Shown one piece after another: positions 14,706 through 25,862 of a DNA stretch of 64,000 bases. Each line of letters begins with the position of its first letter. The first letter of the stretch is position 1. Origin of the DNA: Sipunculus nudus (Eukaryota; Annelida; Sipuncula; Golfingiida; Sipunculidae); NCBI GenBank assembly GCA_026874595.1, contig CM049322.1, positions 10,874,400-10,938,399 of the forward strand. Reading direction: 5' to 3'. The notes below the pieces were generated by a model that was not told where the DNA came from, searched no databases, and saw only the letters and a program-made list of their open reading frames with translations. Made by a program: the position numbers and the translations under genes.

Positions 14706-15625
14706 GATGATACACAAGGCATGTACACAGCCAAGTTATTATTGATGACACACAAGGCATGTAAATAGCCAAGTTATCAAAGATCGACACACAAGCATGT
14801 AAATAGCCAAGTTATTAAAGAAGGACACAGAAGGCATGTACGCAACAAAATTATTTGAGATGACACACAAGGCATGTACGCAGCCAAGATTTTAGAGATG
14901 GCACACAAGGCATGTATACAGCCAATTTATTAGATATGACACCCAAGGCATGTACACAGCCAAGTTATTAGAGATGACACTAACGGCATGTAAACAGCCA
15001 AGTTATTAAAGATCGACGCATAAGGCATGTAGACAGCCAAGTTATTAGAGATGAAACACAAGGCATGTACACAGCCAATTCATTAGAGATCTCACACAAG
15101 GCATGTACACAGCCAATTTATTAGAGCTCGACACACAAGGCATGTACACAGCCAAGTTATTAGATATCGACACACAAAGCATGTACCCAGCCAGTTATTA
15201 GAGATGACACACAAGGCATGTACACAGCCAAGTTAATAGAGATGGCACACAAAGCATGTATAAAGCCAAGTTATTAGATATGACACACAAGCTATGTACA
15301 CAGCCAAGTTATTAGAGATGACACTAACGGCATGTAAACAGGAAAGTTATTAGAGATCGACACACCAGGCATGAACATAGCCAAGTTATTGGAGATCGAA
15401 ACACAAGGGAAGTACACAGTCAAGTTATTAGAGATGACACACACGGCATGTATACAGCCAAGTTATTAAAGATCTACACACAAGGCATGTACACAGCAAA
15501 TTTATTAAAGATGACACACAAGGCATATATACAGCCAAATTATTAAAGATGACACACAAGGCATGTTCACAGCCTAGTTATTAGAGGTCGACTCACAAGG
15601 CATGTACACAGCCAAGATATAAGGT

Positions 15626-17555
15626 AAGACACATAACGTATTTCATTTCATATCACTTCTCCGTAACATCCCGCCTTGGTATATATTGGAAGCACTGGCG
15701 AAATTTATTTGTCAACGATTATAAGGGCTTTTTCTAAATAGTCTTTTGCAAAATATGCCATTCATCAAACTTTTTTTTTAATTATGAGTAAGTTATTTAT
15801 TTTAGGAAGGAAAACAAACAGTTTTTTTTCTCGTAAATATAAATGGATAAATAGTGTGTCAAGGAAAAGTATGTATTACTACCGAGCATCGCTACACTTA
15901 AAACTGATCTTGAGCTGACCTCTGACTTTGTTCGTCCTTTATCATTACCAAAGTTGCATTTAGTTACGAACTCCTCTTCACTAACCTAACGCCGTGGTGC
16001 CTGGAGGGTAGGATAGAGCTACATTTACAGTAGAGGCGCTACATTAACTAATATTACACGCATTCGACAGAGGGGCATTCTACACCAACAAATTTCTTCC
16101 TGGTATACACTTCGGAACGGCCGTGACTAATTAAAATTCATGTTTGTTATATTTAAAGCTAACGTCTTCTATTTACAATTCAAATGTGTATGTTTACAGA
16201 ATATTACTTCTTTTCCGTGAAGTAATGCGTCACAGTAAGATCTTGCTACAAGGGAGTTACAGGGACATACCTACTCTGACAACTGAGATCTATATTTTTT
16301 CTTAATTCATCTGGAGTATCACAATCTTCCTTTGTCACGGCAGAGAGGCTTATTGAGATCATGGTATTCTAGGACCAGGCTCATTGCTCGCATAACCGCA
16401 AATTCGGGTGTAATATGAGTATATATATCAAACAGTTCAAATGATTCAGTGTCGTTGTCTTATTCTTATTATCACAGGAAAATAAATTGCAAATTTGAGT
16501 AAAACGTAGCTGAATTATCTTTGTTATAAAATCGCCTTCACTTGCATAATGTCCCATGAATGTATATGTGGTGAAATCACATCAATGCAATGTGAGCTTG
16601 TCGAGGAACCTGCACCTCAAGCTCCGATCAAGTTTACTTCTCGTAACAAAAATTCTAACATACTCTTGTAATCGAAAGTATAATTTGTTGCGGCAAAGGG
16701 TCTACATTTAATAAAGCACTAGTTGAGAATAAAACAAGGTAATAATACTACTCATATTAAAATGGCATATGAAGGAATTGATAACATATGTGGAGTTCTG
16801 GCCCATTGCATATGATTTAACGTTGTAGGAACTTCAGAGTAATTTATTTGCTCGACCTCTTCTGCAGTACTGAAAAAAATCGAGAAAACACAAAGGAAGG
16901 GATTCGCTCAGTATGATACGTATATAATCAGTGCAAATGTATTTGCCCGAGGAATTGGCATCTTCAAGAGATGTTACTAAATAAATGTCCCGCCATTTTA
17001 TTCTCCTGTCGCAAAATAACAGAAGCATCAAACCTATAAACCCAATACCGCTAAAGATGAATTTTAGTTACTAGACGAAAACTAGGCGAAACCAATAGAC
17101 GTATATAATCATAATCAAAATCAGATCGATATTCATCAGGTAAAGAAACGATATTTAAAATTCATTTTTATGTTTTGTATAAAAAACTAGTTTCCTGTCA
17201 TCTATCGCATGCCTGCAATGTCGATTTTTAGCATTCGTAAACAAATGCATGGGTTGAATTCTGCTCAATGAAATACATATTTCCATAGTCAGATTTTTTA
17301 TCACACGCATTTCACAAAATCAACACCTGAGTTAACCAATTTGTATTGACAACTATATATGCATCTATATATGCATAGATATAGATATGCTTTTCATTAA
17401 TATTTACGTGCTTTTTCTATTAACTATGGACAACTTTTTAAATTCAAAGCGACACGTTGTTTTTCTTTTTCTTGTAAATGTAGGTTTTTACTATTAAGCG
17501 AGCGAGCAGGCCAGATATAACTGTTAATATTTTTTATCATAATGTATAAAAGTGA
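15626..17555. other. AT-rich spacer, no gene recognised
   Basis: The satellite ends abruptly and is followed by low-copy-looking AT-rich DNA. No reading frame above about 65 codons, no recognisable protein motif and no clear splice-bounded exon was found on either strand. Short TATA-type tracts occur around 17,345-17,390. Confidence 0.6.
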
Positions 17556-17559
17556 ATGT

Positions 17560-17640
17560 GTCTTTCGGGAGTAAGGATTCGAAACCTGACATCTGTAATC
17601 AAACGTATGCCCACTTAACGCATGGGGTATCAGGTCATCA
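17560..17640 (-). repeat. tRNA-like promoter fragment, possible SINE head
   Basis: On the minus strand a B-box-like GGTTTCGAATCC (17,586-17,575) lies about 36 nt downstream of an A-box-like TGCGTTAAGTGGG (17,622-17,610), spaced as in a tRNA gene or tRNA-derived SINE. The acceptor stem is not convincing, so a functional tRNA is unlikely. A 121-codon minus frame crosses the region but carries no domain I recognise. A decayed SINE head is the simplest reading. Confidence 0.35.
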
Positions 17641-18327
17641 CAAATGAGGTAATGCCTGTACAATGTCTGTTTTTGAATCCTACACATTATGCCAGTTCCG
17701 CCTGCCCTAAGCCCCGTACATTTAGACAATAAATAAAACAATAACAATCTCATTTTCTCGCGATAACCTGTGCTATATTTCAAACGCATATGTACAAATT
17801 ATCACCTTCGACAGAGGTATTTACAGCTCTATATCTTGTGTATATATGTTTGAACATAATATGTTTTGGAATGTTTGTCGGGTATATATGCATTATATTG
17901 CTCATGATTTTGTCCCTTTATCAGCTTCCTGGCTAATGTTCTGTTTACGTCAGGTGTTATGTGGACTTAAACTATTATGCTGATATTATTTTCAAGGCTA
18001 GCTTTAGTAAACGTGGAATTGGAGTGTTAGCTTACCTGATATTGTCTGACTGGTAACTTGTCATATCAACATATTTATTTGATGGACTATTATTTTAAGT
18101 CTTGTTTGGGAATAATGTATTTCTTCCAGTAACTCAATACATGATTGTATGATTGCGCAGAAGGACAAAATATATATGTAACAAGGTGGTGATTCATATA
18201 TTCTGGGAAATTTGAGTACTGTTCTATCATTAATTTTTATAGGTCAGTTTGTTAGTCAATTTATTACTTATGTTTGAGAAAACCACGGCCCGCTAAGGTT
18301 GTATAGCGTGCTATAGCGTGATGGAAG

Positions 18328-18574
18328 CCCCCCCCCCCCCCCACACACACACAGCCGGAACAAATGTAGTGAATAAAAAGATGCCTGTCTAACATGATTA
18401 ACTAGGGATAAAAGGAGCTGTACCCTAGAAGCAATAAAGTCCTTCTGAAAAATGATATTCTTATCTTTGGTCGTTATACATGCTCATTAAACTAGATAGC
18501 AACTGGATACATTGTGTACGCCCAGGTGTAGAGATACTCCACACTTTATCTTTCTCTGTCCATCAGATTATATG

Positions 18575-18623
<49 letters not shown>

Positions 18624-18660
18624 GTGTGTGTGTCTGTGTGTCTGTGTGTACGTGTGTAGG
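18328..18660. repeat. Poly-C/(CA)n tract and (TA)n(TG)n microsatellite
   Basis: A run of about 15 C followed by (CA)n lies at about 18,328-18,352. A (TA)n tract at about 18,577-18,621 passes into interrupted (TG)n up to 18,660. The 84- and 63-codon frames here encode YIYI or HTHT repeats and are artefacts. The rest is AT-rich spacer. Confidence 0.9.
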
Positions 18661-19106
18661 TAGTAAATATAACACATATAAATCATATAAATATCATATA
18701 AAATATATACTGGTGAAGAAATTACAATATAATGCATCTGATAGTATTAATCATGTATCATTTTAGCTGACAAGCATAATTTATGTATATATGTGTTTGT
18801 GTGTTTTATGTTTATATATATAATCATATGTGTCTCAACTGTTCTCTCACGAATATAATGATACGTGTCTTCTTCCTGTTTGCGGGTCATTATCCACAAG
18901 TCAACATGCTACTACCTATTGCCGGGCTGCCTTGCATACCGTGCACACAAGTATAGCAATGAACACACACAGTGATTCATACTTAATGCATATCCTATGT
19001 ATGTTATATATATTTTTATATTGCAAACCGATGTATATAATATACATAACATAGATATACTTTATGTAATTCACATGTTATATATGGTGTTATATATGCA
19101 TGAAGA

Positions 19107-19220
19107 GTAAAACCTCGTTTTACGACCACCTCGGTTTTGAGACCACCTCAAAATAACGGTGTCTTTTCCATTGTCCCTATTTGAATCAGACCAATTTAGC
19201 AAGGTCTCGTTGGTGGTTCT
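19107..19220. mobile_element. Decayed pogo/Tigger-like terminal fragment
   Basis: The stretch GTAAAACCTCGTTTTACGAC followed by a second ACCACCTC block resembles the AAACCTCG terminal inverted repeats of pogo/Tigger elements and their MITEs. No matching opposite end is visible, so this is a partial or heavily decayed copy. Compare the intact element at 23,249-23,432. Confidence 0.35.
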
Positions 19221-19279
19221 AATGTTGACGTATCACTGTTTATGTCTATATATTGTATTATAATAATTACATGTAAACG

Positions 19280-19282
<3 letters not shown>

Positions 19283-19328
<46 letters not shown>

Positions 19329-19416
19329 AATATATGTATATATACGATAAATTCCTCTTTATATGTATATATATATAAATACATTTATGTATGTATATAT
19401 ATATATATATATATAT
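19283..19416. repeat. (TA)n microsatellites
   Basis: Two long (TA)n tracts, about 19,283-19,324 and 19,392-19,416, are separated by AT-rich DNA. Reading frames over them are low-complexity. Confidence 0.95.
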
Positions 19417-19429
19417 AAATATAAAGGTG

Positions 19430-20800
19430 CATGAGTTTTTTTATGGGTATATTTTATGTTGTTTTAGAATTGGTTGCATATATTGATTATGCGGAAGAGA
19501 GCAAGGTTAGTGCCTTTCGCGAAATATCTAACTTGGAACACAATAAAAAAGTATTAATGATGATAAAAATAATATTACTAATAGAAATAGTAATAATAAT
19601 AATAATAATATTAAAAATAATGATAATACAAACTACATTTTATATAATATTTCGGTCTAATCCTTCAGAGGGTAAACATAGTAAAGAGTGGATATTATAT
19701 ATAAGAATAAAATAATCATAAAATACTATAAAATCCTCTAGGAGCTATATCCAATGACGTTGTCCAGATGTAGATAATTACTAGTAAAAGTAAATGATTA
19801 ATGGATATTCAAACAGAAGAGCATCGCAGACAAAATAAAAAAAAAAACACTGGGAAATCTGGGTCGCTCTGAACAAAAACTTTGAAGGGTCACATTTTAT
19901 TCTGCAAACTATTATCATTATACTATTATAATTAACATTATTTTTGCACCATGATATGTTGAAATATGGTTGTTTCTATATATTCTTCTGAAGAAATAAA
20001 AAGTAATTAACAGTTGTCAATTGTATGCGCCGTTGCACGTAATCTTTTGAGACAGATTTGGTAAAAGATAGTACTGCTTTAAGAGCTAGTGGTCCCTCGG
20101 TTATACTCCCAGTTATGTCGCATCTGATGTTCAGAACCGTGCGGCCGATCAATAATTCTAGCTTCAAAGACGCTTACATCCGCTTGGCAAGCATTACTTA
20201 ATAACAGTAGGCTGACCTTCAGTCATGGGCACCACTCAGGCTGTGAGTCCGATGGAAATGCATAATCATTGTTAACATCAAAAATAGAGTCACAATGATA
20301 TAACAGAGATGGACACAGTCAAAATAATGTCATGTGAAACCATTCTAGTACCTTAAAAGCACTTAGCAAAGTATCATATTCCCCAACAGCACATTTAGTC
20401 TCTCTTTTGAACAGACAAAATGCTCTTCAGACCAATTTTTCGTATAAGTTAGCCATGCTTTAATTGTTTCTGCTTTATGAATTAGACCAATAGTAAATGT
20501 AAATGTAAGCAAAACTAACAGTGTTTGTCACATAGTCTTTATTATAATTGACGGTGGTCACACGCATCTCCGAGATAATGCAGGACAATATAGTCTATTG
20601 GCTCTTAAAAATACATCCATTGTATCGGGCGCCAGTAAACAATGATAAATGAAACACAAAAATATTCAGTGCATTTGACCAGAAAACAAAACAGCACATA
20701 CTTGTATAGTCAGGCTTCTTTATATACACATATACCCATCCAAAGAAATATACAAATATACACATCAATACATATATACGCACATATGTATACATCCATA
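19430..20800. other. AT-rich spacer, no gene recognised
   Basis: Nothing supportable was found. There is a short (AAT)n-like stretch at about 19,580-19,625 and a few frames of 60-94 codons without domain content or splice context. Confidence 0.55.
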
Positions 20801-20805
20801 TATAT

Positions 20806-20807
20806 AA

Positions 20808-20869
<62 letters not shown>

Positions 20870-20962
20870 TTAATATCAAACAGTCCGAGAGTTTAAATTA
20901 AAGTTCGATTTATAACACTACGGTCTGTTTCGCTCAGAAGGCTCTTCAGGTGTGATCATGTG

Positions 20963-21027
<65 letters not shown>
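20806..21027. repeat. Two (TA)n microsatellites
   Basis: Long (TA)n runs at about 20,820-20,864 and 20,968-21,027 flank about 100 bp of unique sequence. Confidence 0.95.
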
Positions 21028-21030
<3 letters not shown>

Positions 21031-21084
21031 CTATTATTGCCAGCATCGGGGGAAAAAACACCGAATATCGGGGGAGCGAACAGC

Positions 21085-21481
21085 GGTCCCCCGATAGTTT
21101 TTTTCTAAATTTTCTACATTATTTGAGAAGCATTTTGTATTTCTCCCTGGTCATTATGTCTGCAAAGACAACATACAGTTATAGGAAATAAATGAAAGAA
21201 GTCCCCTATGTCTTTCCATTTTGATGATAGTATTCTTTTTTTCCGTTTGTCCCCTGATAGTCGTTTTTTGTCTTGGTGATATTTCCTTTGTAACCATATA
21301 TACCTTATTTAAAAAATCGATAGATGGGTTTGTTTTGTGACTTTTTACAAGTTAACCCTAATTTTTTAGAAACATTAACTAGTAGATTTTTCAAAAATTG
21401 TTGTTAAAGCCACCAGTAGGATATTTGCTGTTTTATTGGTATATGACCGACTTTCGGGAGACTGAATACTATCGGGGGACC
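21085..21481. repeat. 397-bp interval bounded by a perfect 14-bp inverted motif
   Basis: GGTCCCCCGATAGT at 21,085-21,098 is matched by its exact reverse complement ACTATCGGGGGACC at 21,468-21,481. Looser variants lie inside (GTCCCCTGATAGT near 21,248) and just outside (ATCGGGGGA near 21,045 and 21,067). The same ends bound a 405-bp interval at 28,697-29,101. A non-autonomous element with these termini is one reading and a dispersed short-motif repeat is another. No coding content or clear target duplication was found. Confidence 0.5.
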
Positions 21482-21859
21482 CCCAGATAGTATGTTTCGC
21501 AAAATTCATAATATCTGTAAAGTATTCTGAAAAAATCAGTGGTAAATTTCAAAAGACAGTTATCTCCTTCTCTTTATGATATGTTTCATTTGTTTCCACT
21601 GGTCCCCCTCTCTTTGTGATATTTTCCATGTGACCATATTTATTATATTGAAAAAAAAATGATAGGCAGGTTAATTTTGTAACTTTTGACGAGTATATTA
21701 CCAAAAAATACAGAGTACATTAAACAGACGATTTTTAGAAGGTTAAAGTTCAAGCGCCGTTAACATAATTGCGATTTTTTATTTATAAGAAACTATGATA
21801 AATTATATCGATTTTTATTTTCAAGCCTCTAGACAGTTCTTGCGACCACAATATTTCAG

Positions 21860-22600
21860 ATTCTTCTGGTTCATTCATACTGTAACTCCACATGTGTACT
21901 TAATTAGTAACAGGCAAGACCTGATTAGGTTTTGAGAGTTGTCTCTACAGTTTAATTATCCTAATTAGCTTAACGAGCAGTCCCATTGCGCTCGCGCCTA
22001 AGACATAACCGTTAATGTGGTTTGTAAAAACTTGATAGATACCTTGAGAGTACCCCTTTAACGAGTTAATTAACTTTCGGGATTAATCTGTTCATATTAA
22101 GTAGGTCATTTGCATAATTATATAAATCAAACATGGGATTTTTTTTTCAATTTTACCAAATTCTTAAGTCCATCCACTATATGTTTGAACATGTAACACT
22201 TTTTACTGAGGACATGATTCTAATGAAAATAATAAACTCATTTGCATATATATGCATTATTTGCATGTTTATACCTATTTTGCATATCAATTACCTTCCC
22301 ACATGTACTTCCTTGCCACCTTGATAAGTCTAAGTTCTGCAGGGCCAATCAGGCGGTAACTTCATATGTGTACTTACCAAATAAGAGCCAAGGCCTGATT
22401 AAATTTTAATTCTCAACAGCTTAATTTTGAATATAAGCTTAACGAGCCGTGACTTTGCGCTCATGCTTGAGACATAAATATATATATAATTTGTACCAAA
22501 TTATGTAGATACCTTGAGAGTACCGTTCTTATAAGTTGATTCATTTTTGTGTCAATAAGTGCATGTTAATTAGGTCATTTCCTTAAATATTCAAATATTC
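21860..22600. repeat. Diverged direct repeat, two copies of about 250 bp
   Basis: About 21,860-22,130 and 22,325-22,600 share the same order of blocks: a TGTGTACTTA block, a CCTGATTA block, CTTAACGAGC, a TTGCGCTC block, GAGACATAA, AGATACCTTGAGAGTACC and TTAGGTCATTT. Identity is moderate, so the duplication is old. No protein is encoded. It is probably two copies of one unclassified interspersed repeat. Confidence 0.65.
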
Positions 22601-22638
22601 ACATTTAATAAAAAACACTACAGTGAAAAGATTCTAGA

Positions 22639-22639
<1 letters not shown>

Positions 22640-22692
<53 letters not shown>
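22640..22692. repeat. (TA)n microsatellite
   Basis: Uninterrupted (TA)n of about 26 units. Confidence 0.95.
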
Positions 22693-22695
<3 letters not shown>

Positions 22696-22757
22696 GACTT
22701 TTCATCAAATTACAGATACTGGTGTACTATAGACATACTACACCTACCTTGACACAG

Positions 22758-22860
22758 TGTACTGCTCAATAAACTTTATTAAAAATCCATCTTCACCTCA
22801 TATTAGACATCATCAGAAGACTGCTAGTTCTATCATTATACCTAGAGCTTCAGTTTACAG
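22758..22860 (+). other. Candidate 103-bp exon, unknown gene
   Basis: A plausible acceptor (pyrimidine-rich CTACACCTACC, then GACACAG) opens at 22,758 and a donor GTTAGT follows 22,860. The interval is open in one frame and reads ...INFIKNPSSPHIRHHQ... through ...IIIPRASVYR, with balanced amino-acid use unlike the low-complexity frames nearby. Start phase is 1 and end phase is 2. No domain is recognised and no partner exon was found. It could also be a remnant of a mobile-element gene or chance. Confidence 0.3.
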
Positions 22861-23248
22861 GTTAGTTCTTAATATTGTTTATACTAAACTGAGTTCAGAA
22901 ATGCTTGCATGCTGGCCTGGATCAGTCACATTTATGCAGCTTTTGGTTAACCTTAACCAACTAAGTATATTTCTAATATTTTTGTAAGAATTTAATTATA
23001 CTTAATAGGCACTATTATAAATTTTTTTATGTGAGTGAACCGGTGACCTATACCCATCACTTTTTTTTTCAAAAAGTCCGTCCATTAACCTGACCATCTA
23101 CCTACTCAATGTCCCTCAGGAATTTTTAAACTTATTGGCTGACATTCACCCACCAGATCACTGTTCGGTGACAGTCTTCTTGGGTGCCTTGAAATTGCTT
23201 GCAAATTCAACTATATCAAGTTGTTTTTATTTTGCAATAAAGTATGTA

Positions 23249-23432
23249 CAGTGAAACCTCATTGTGTCGAACTCGCTTAAGTCGAATATCATGCTTATTT
23301 CGAAGTTACAGGCTCGATATTCCGGAAAACTCTAGTTAAATTATACCCAAATAAAACCCGCTTGTGTCGAACCACGGTTGTGTCGAAGTCTTCTGAGGCT
23401 CCCTTCGACTTCGACACAACGAGGTTTCACTG
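23249..23432. mobile_element. 184-bp pogo/Tigger-type MITE
   Basis: The element starts CAGTGAAACCTCATTGTGTC and ends with the inverted complement, giving terminal inverted repeats of about 22 bp with one mismatch (A/G at position 13). A TA dinucleotide lies directly outside each end, as expected for Tc1/mariner-superfamily insertion, and CAGTGAAACC is a typical pogo/Tigger terminus. The interior contains further TCGAA motifs and no coding sequence, so it would need a transposase supplied elsewhere. Confidence 0.82.
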
Positions 23433-23439
23433 TATTTAA

Positions 23440-24240
23440 TTATTTTATACGCCCATCATAGACAGATCGTATTACGGTATGAGCAGTGTCTGTCCGTCTG
23501 TCTGTCAGTCCGTCCGTTAACATTTGCTGTTGCATTGATAACTCAGTCATGATTTCATAATTCCTATGAAACTGACCATAAATACTTCTCACGTTGGTAT
23601 CTTGACCGAGTTCGATCTGGGCATAATCCATGCATATTGAATAAGGTCAGAGGTCATGGCACTCCCATTCTAGTGTCGCCGCGGTTACTCTCAAGGAAAT
23701 GATTTTTACGAAACTGGCGAAAAATGCTTACCAGCTAGGTATCTCGCCTGAGTTCCACACTGGGCATAATCTGCGTTTATTTAATGGGGTCAGAGGTGGT
23801 CTGATCTTTTTCATTTTCAAGTAACCACATATGCATGACACATGCAAAGTCACACATATCTCAAGAGTGGCTGGTTGGAATGGTCATTTATTGATTGAAG
23901 TCTTATAGACGGGTCGTATAATGGTATGGACAGAATGGTCCGTATAAGAGTAGAGACCCAATACATGTACGGAGTCAATCCAATATAAATATCATATACA
24001 GAGCTACTTCTTTTTTTTTACGTACACGGACAACGCATCACGCAATCTCGGGCATAGGGATATTAGAGTTCCTATAGATGAATGGTTTTGTAGATATTTC
24101 GGGGTATATGAAAAATTTATTGACGCAAAATGTATAATACTCATTTTATAATTATCATTGAAGAGAACCCATTGATACACGTGCCATGAGAATAAGACTT
24201 TAGTGAATCGGATTAAGGGTTTCTTAGAGATTACGTCGAA
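23440..24240. repeat. Unclassified interspersed repeat (TCTGTCCGTCTG type)
   Basis: Begins near TTATACGCCCATCATAGACA and contains a run of GTCTGTCCGTCTGTCTGTC-type sequence. Two diverged internal blocks follow (GAAACTGAC/GAAACTGGC, GGTATCT, GAGTTC, CTGGGCATAATC, GGTCAGAGGT) about 160 bp apart. A second GACGGGTCGTATAATGGTAT-like start appears near 23,908. This composition resembles dispersed repeats seen in mollusc genomes (from memory, not checked). No coding potential. Confidence 0.5.
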
Positions 24241-25860
24241 GATGAAATGTGTATATCAAAGTTAATATTATTTAAAATTCCGAAAATCCATCAGGCTGTC
24301 AGGTGAGCAAACCAAAACAATATACTTGACAATTCTTAATATGTAGCGAATGAAATACTTAAGTCAAACTGAAGGAAAAGTAAAGGAAACTGAATCAACG
24401 AAACAAGACTTTTAGGAGGCCCCAAGCAACCCATGTCATGTACACATGGGCGTGGAATACTTTGGAAAATGGGATAATTATGTGACACATGTACAAAACA
24501 GTGTATGCAAACTATAAACATGTACGGGTAAGGTGTGTATTTCACTGCACAAAGCCCAGGCCAGAATCCGTCCTACCCGATTGTCCCAGTGTTGAGAGGT
24601 TGTTTGATCGAGGGTAGATTATTTTCCCAGCTCTAGGCGCGAGCCTGTCTTAAGCTGAAAAGTACTTGTGTTCAGCGTGTGAGTACAGCTTGCTTCAGCG
24701 ATCAAAGCTTTATACATAAACATAACCATGACCACAAATTATATTTTCAATAATATTGAACTGCGCGTAATTGGTTTGGACATTAATATAATAACAAAGT
24801 GAGAAATGTTGATATGCCTGTATGTATAATGGTACCGATTTTTATAACAGAAATAATTTACAGTTGGCATTTTCCTATTTCCTAATTTCCACCTAAAAAG
24901 CCCATGAATCCAGATGATTTTAAGTGTGTAAGTTGCGTTAAATGTCGTGTGTTGGTAGATGAGGAATGATAATACCCTTGTAATATAGAAACTTATCATT
25001 AGAGAATGTCTACTGAAAAGGCGGTATAATTTCAAACTTATTTACACATGGTGTGTCTTTATAGATATATTTATTTTTTTGTAACATATTCCTGATCGAG
25101 GCATATTTAGTCATTTTGTTTGATTCAGTGGAAAGTTTTCTTATACATCTGATACCTGTTGCTTTCTCCTTCTATCAGTTATATCAACTTGAAAACCTTG
25201 TTGCATAATTTTCTTGCTGCTTCTTTTATTTTTTCTTCATTTATTATTTATATTCCGTTCCTGTATAATTCAAAAGTAAGTTCCCAGTGGATGTAAGTTC
25301 TCACTTTCAAATATGATGCTAAGTAAAATGGCACCATGGCTCAAATTCCATTTAATCGTTTGTCGTACCATATGCTTAACGTGTAATTAAATTCTCAGAG
25401 ACTAAATTAAAAAGTTTTCCTTTAGTTATTGTTGCTTAATATATTATATAAGCATAATGGAATAAACATGCAGCAATTATAATCAGGCAATAATAGTTGC
25501 TAAATAATATTATTTAAGGACCTTTTTTATCGCCAAGCAATGTATTATTAGAGGCATAATATATTACATTGCAAAAAGGGGAACAAAGCTATCATATTTA
25601 TGACAATTGAATTTATATATAATTGAAATAAATATCACTATCATTTGTTAACACTGACTGGTGCCACTACCAAAATGATGCGCCTTAACATTTTAATTTC
25701 TTGTGATCTCCAAACAGGCTTGTTTTGAAATAAATTCAATTTTTATTCAACTACGTGTAACTGAACTATGATCAATTCCAGGCAAACATTTTGGCGCACG
25801 GAATTTCATGGTTTGTAAAACCCTTAAAAATGTGAAAAATCAGTTTTATAGATTTATTGT
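24240..25860. other. AT-rich spacer, no gene recognised
   Basis: Reading frames up to 98 codons have no recognisable domain, and I saw no convincing splice-bounded exon. The sequence is strongly AT-rich with no tandem structure. Confidence 0.55.
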
Positions 25861-25862
25861 AT

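Larger units (their letters stand above)
1..15625. repeat. 38/39-bp satellite array with higher-order structure
   Basis: A head-to-tail tandem repeat fills the left quarter of the window and continues past its left edge; about 400 monomers are present. Each monomer carries a core close to ACACAAGGCATGTACACAGC, followed by an AAGTTATTAGAGAT-like spacer. There are two length classes: units reading GATGACAC are 38 bp and units reading GATCGACAC are 39 bp. Recognisable monomer subtypes recur, for example GGGAAGTACACAGTC, CATGTATACAGCTAGG, CATGTAAATAGCC and CATGTACGCAGCAAAG. Only the 39-bp units keep a reading frame (13 codons), so the short frames on both strands are by-products of the period and not genes. 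The array stops near 15,620 in ordinary AT-rich DNA. I do not recognise the family. A centromeric, subtelomeric or interstitial role cannot be decided from sequence alone. Confidence 0.97.

Noticed and set aside
1-15625. Dozens of minus-strand frames encoding repeats like NNLAVYMPCVSI, possible repeat protein
   Set aside because: They arise from 39-bp monomers staying in frame and end at 38-bp monomers. The frames are short, overlap in several phases and have no splice or start context.
1-15625. CRISPR-like regular repeat
   Set aside because: There are no unique spacers; repeats abut directly and vary gradually, which is tandem satellite DNA in a eukaryotic context.
17424-17789. 121-codon minus frame
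   Set aside because: No domain recognised, and it overlaps the tRNA-like box pair; length alone is not sufficient in spacer of this size.
22790-22825. Second hammerhead core (CTGATGATG on the minus strand)
   Set aside because: No GAAA strand at the right distance and no stem I or III pairing.
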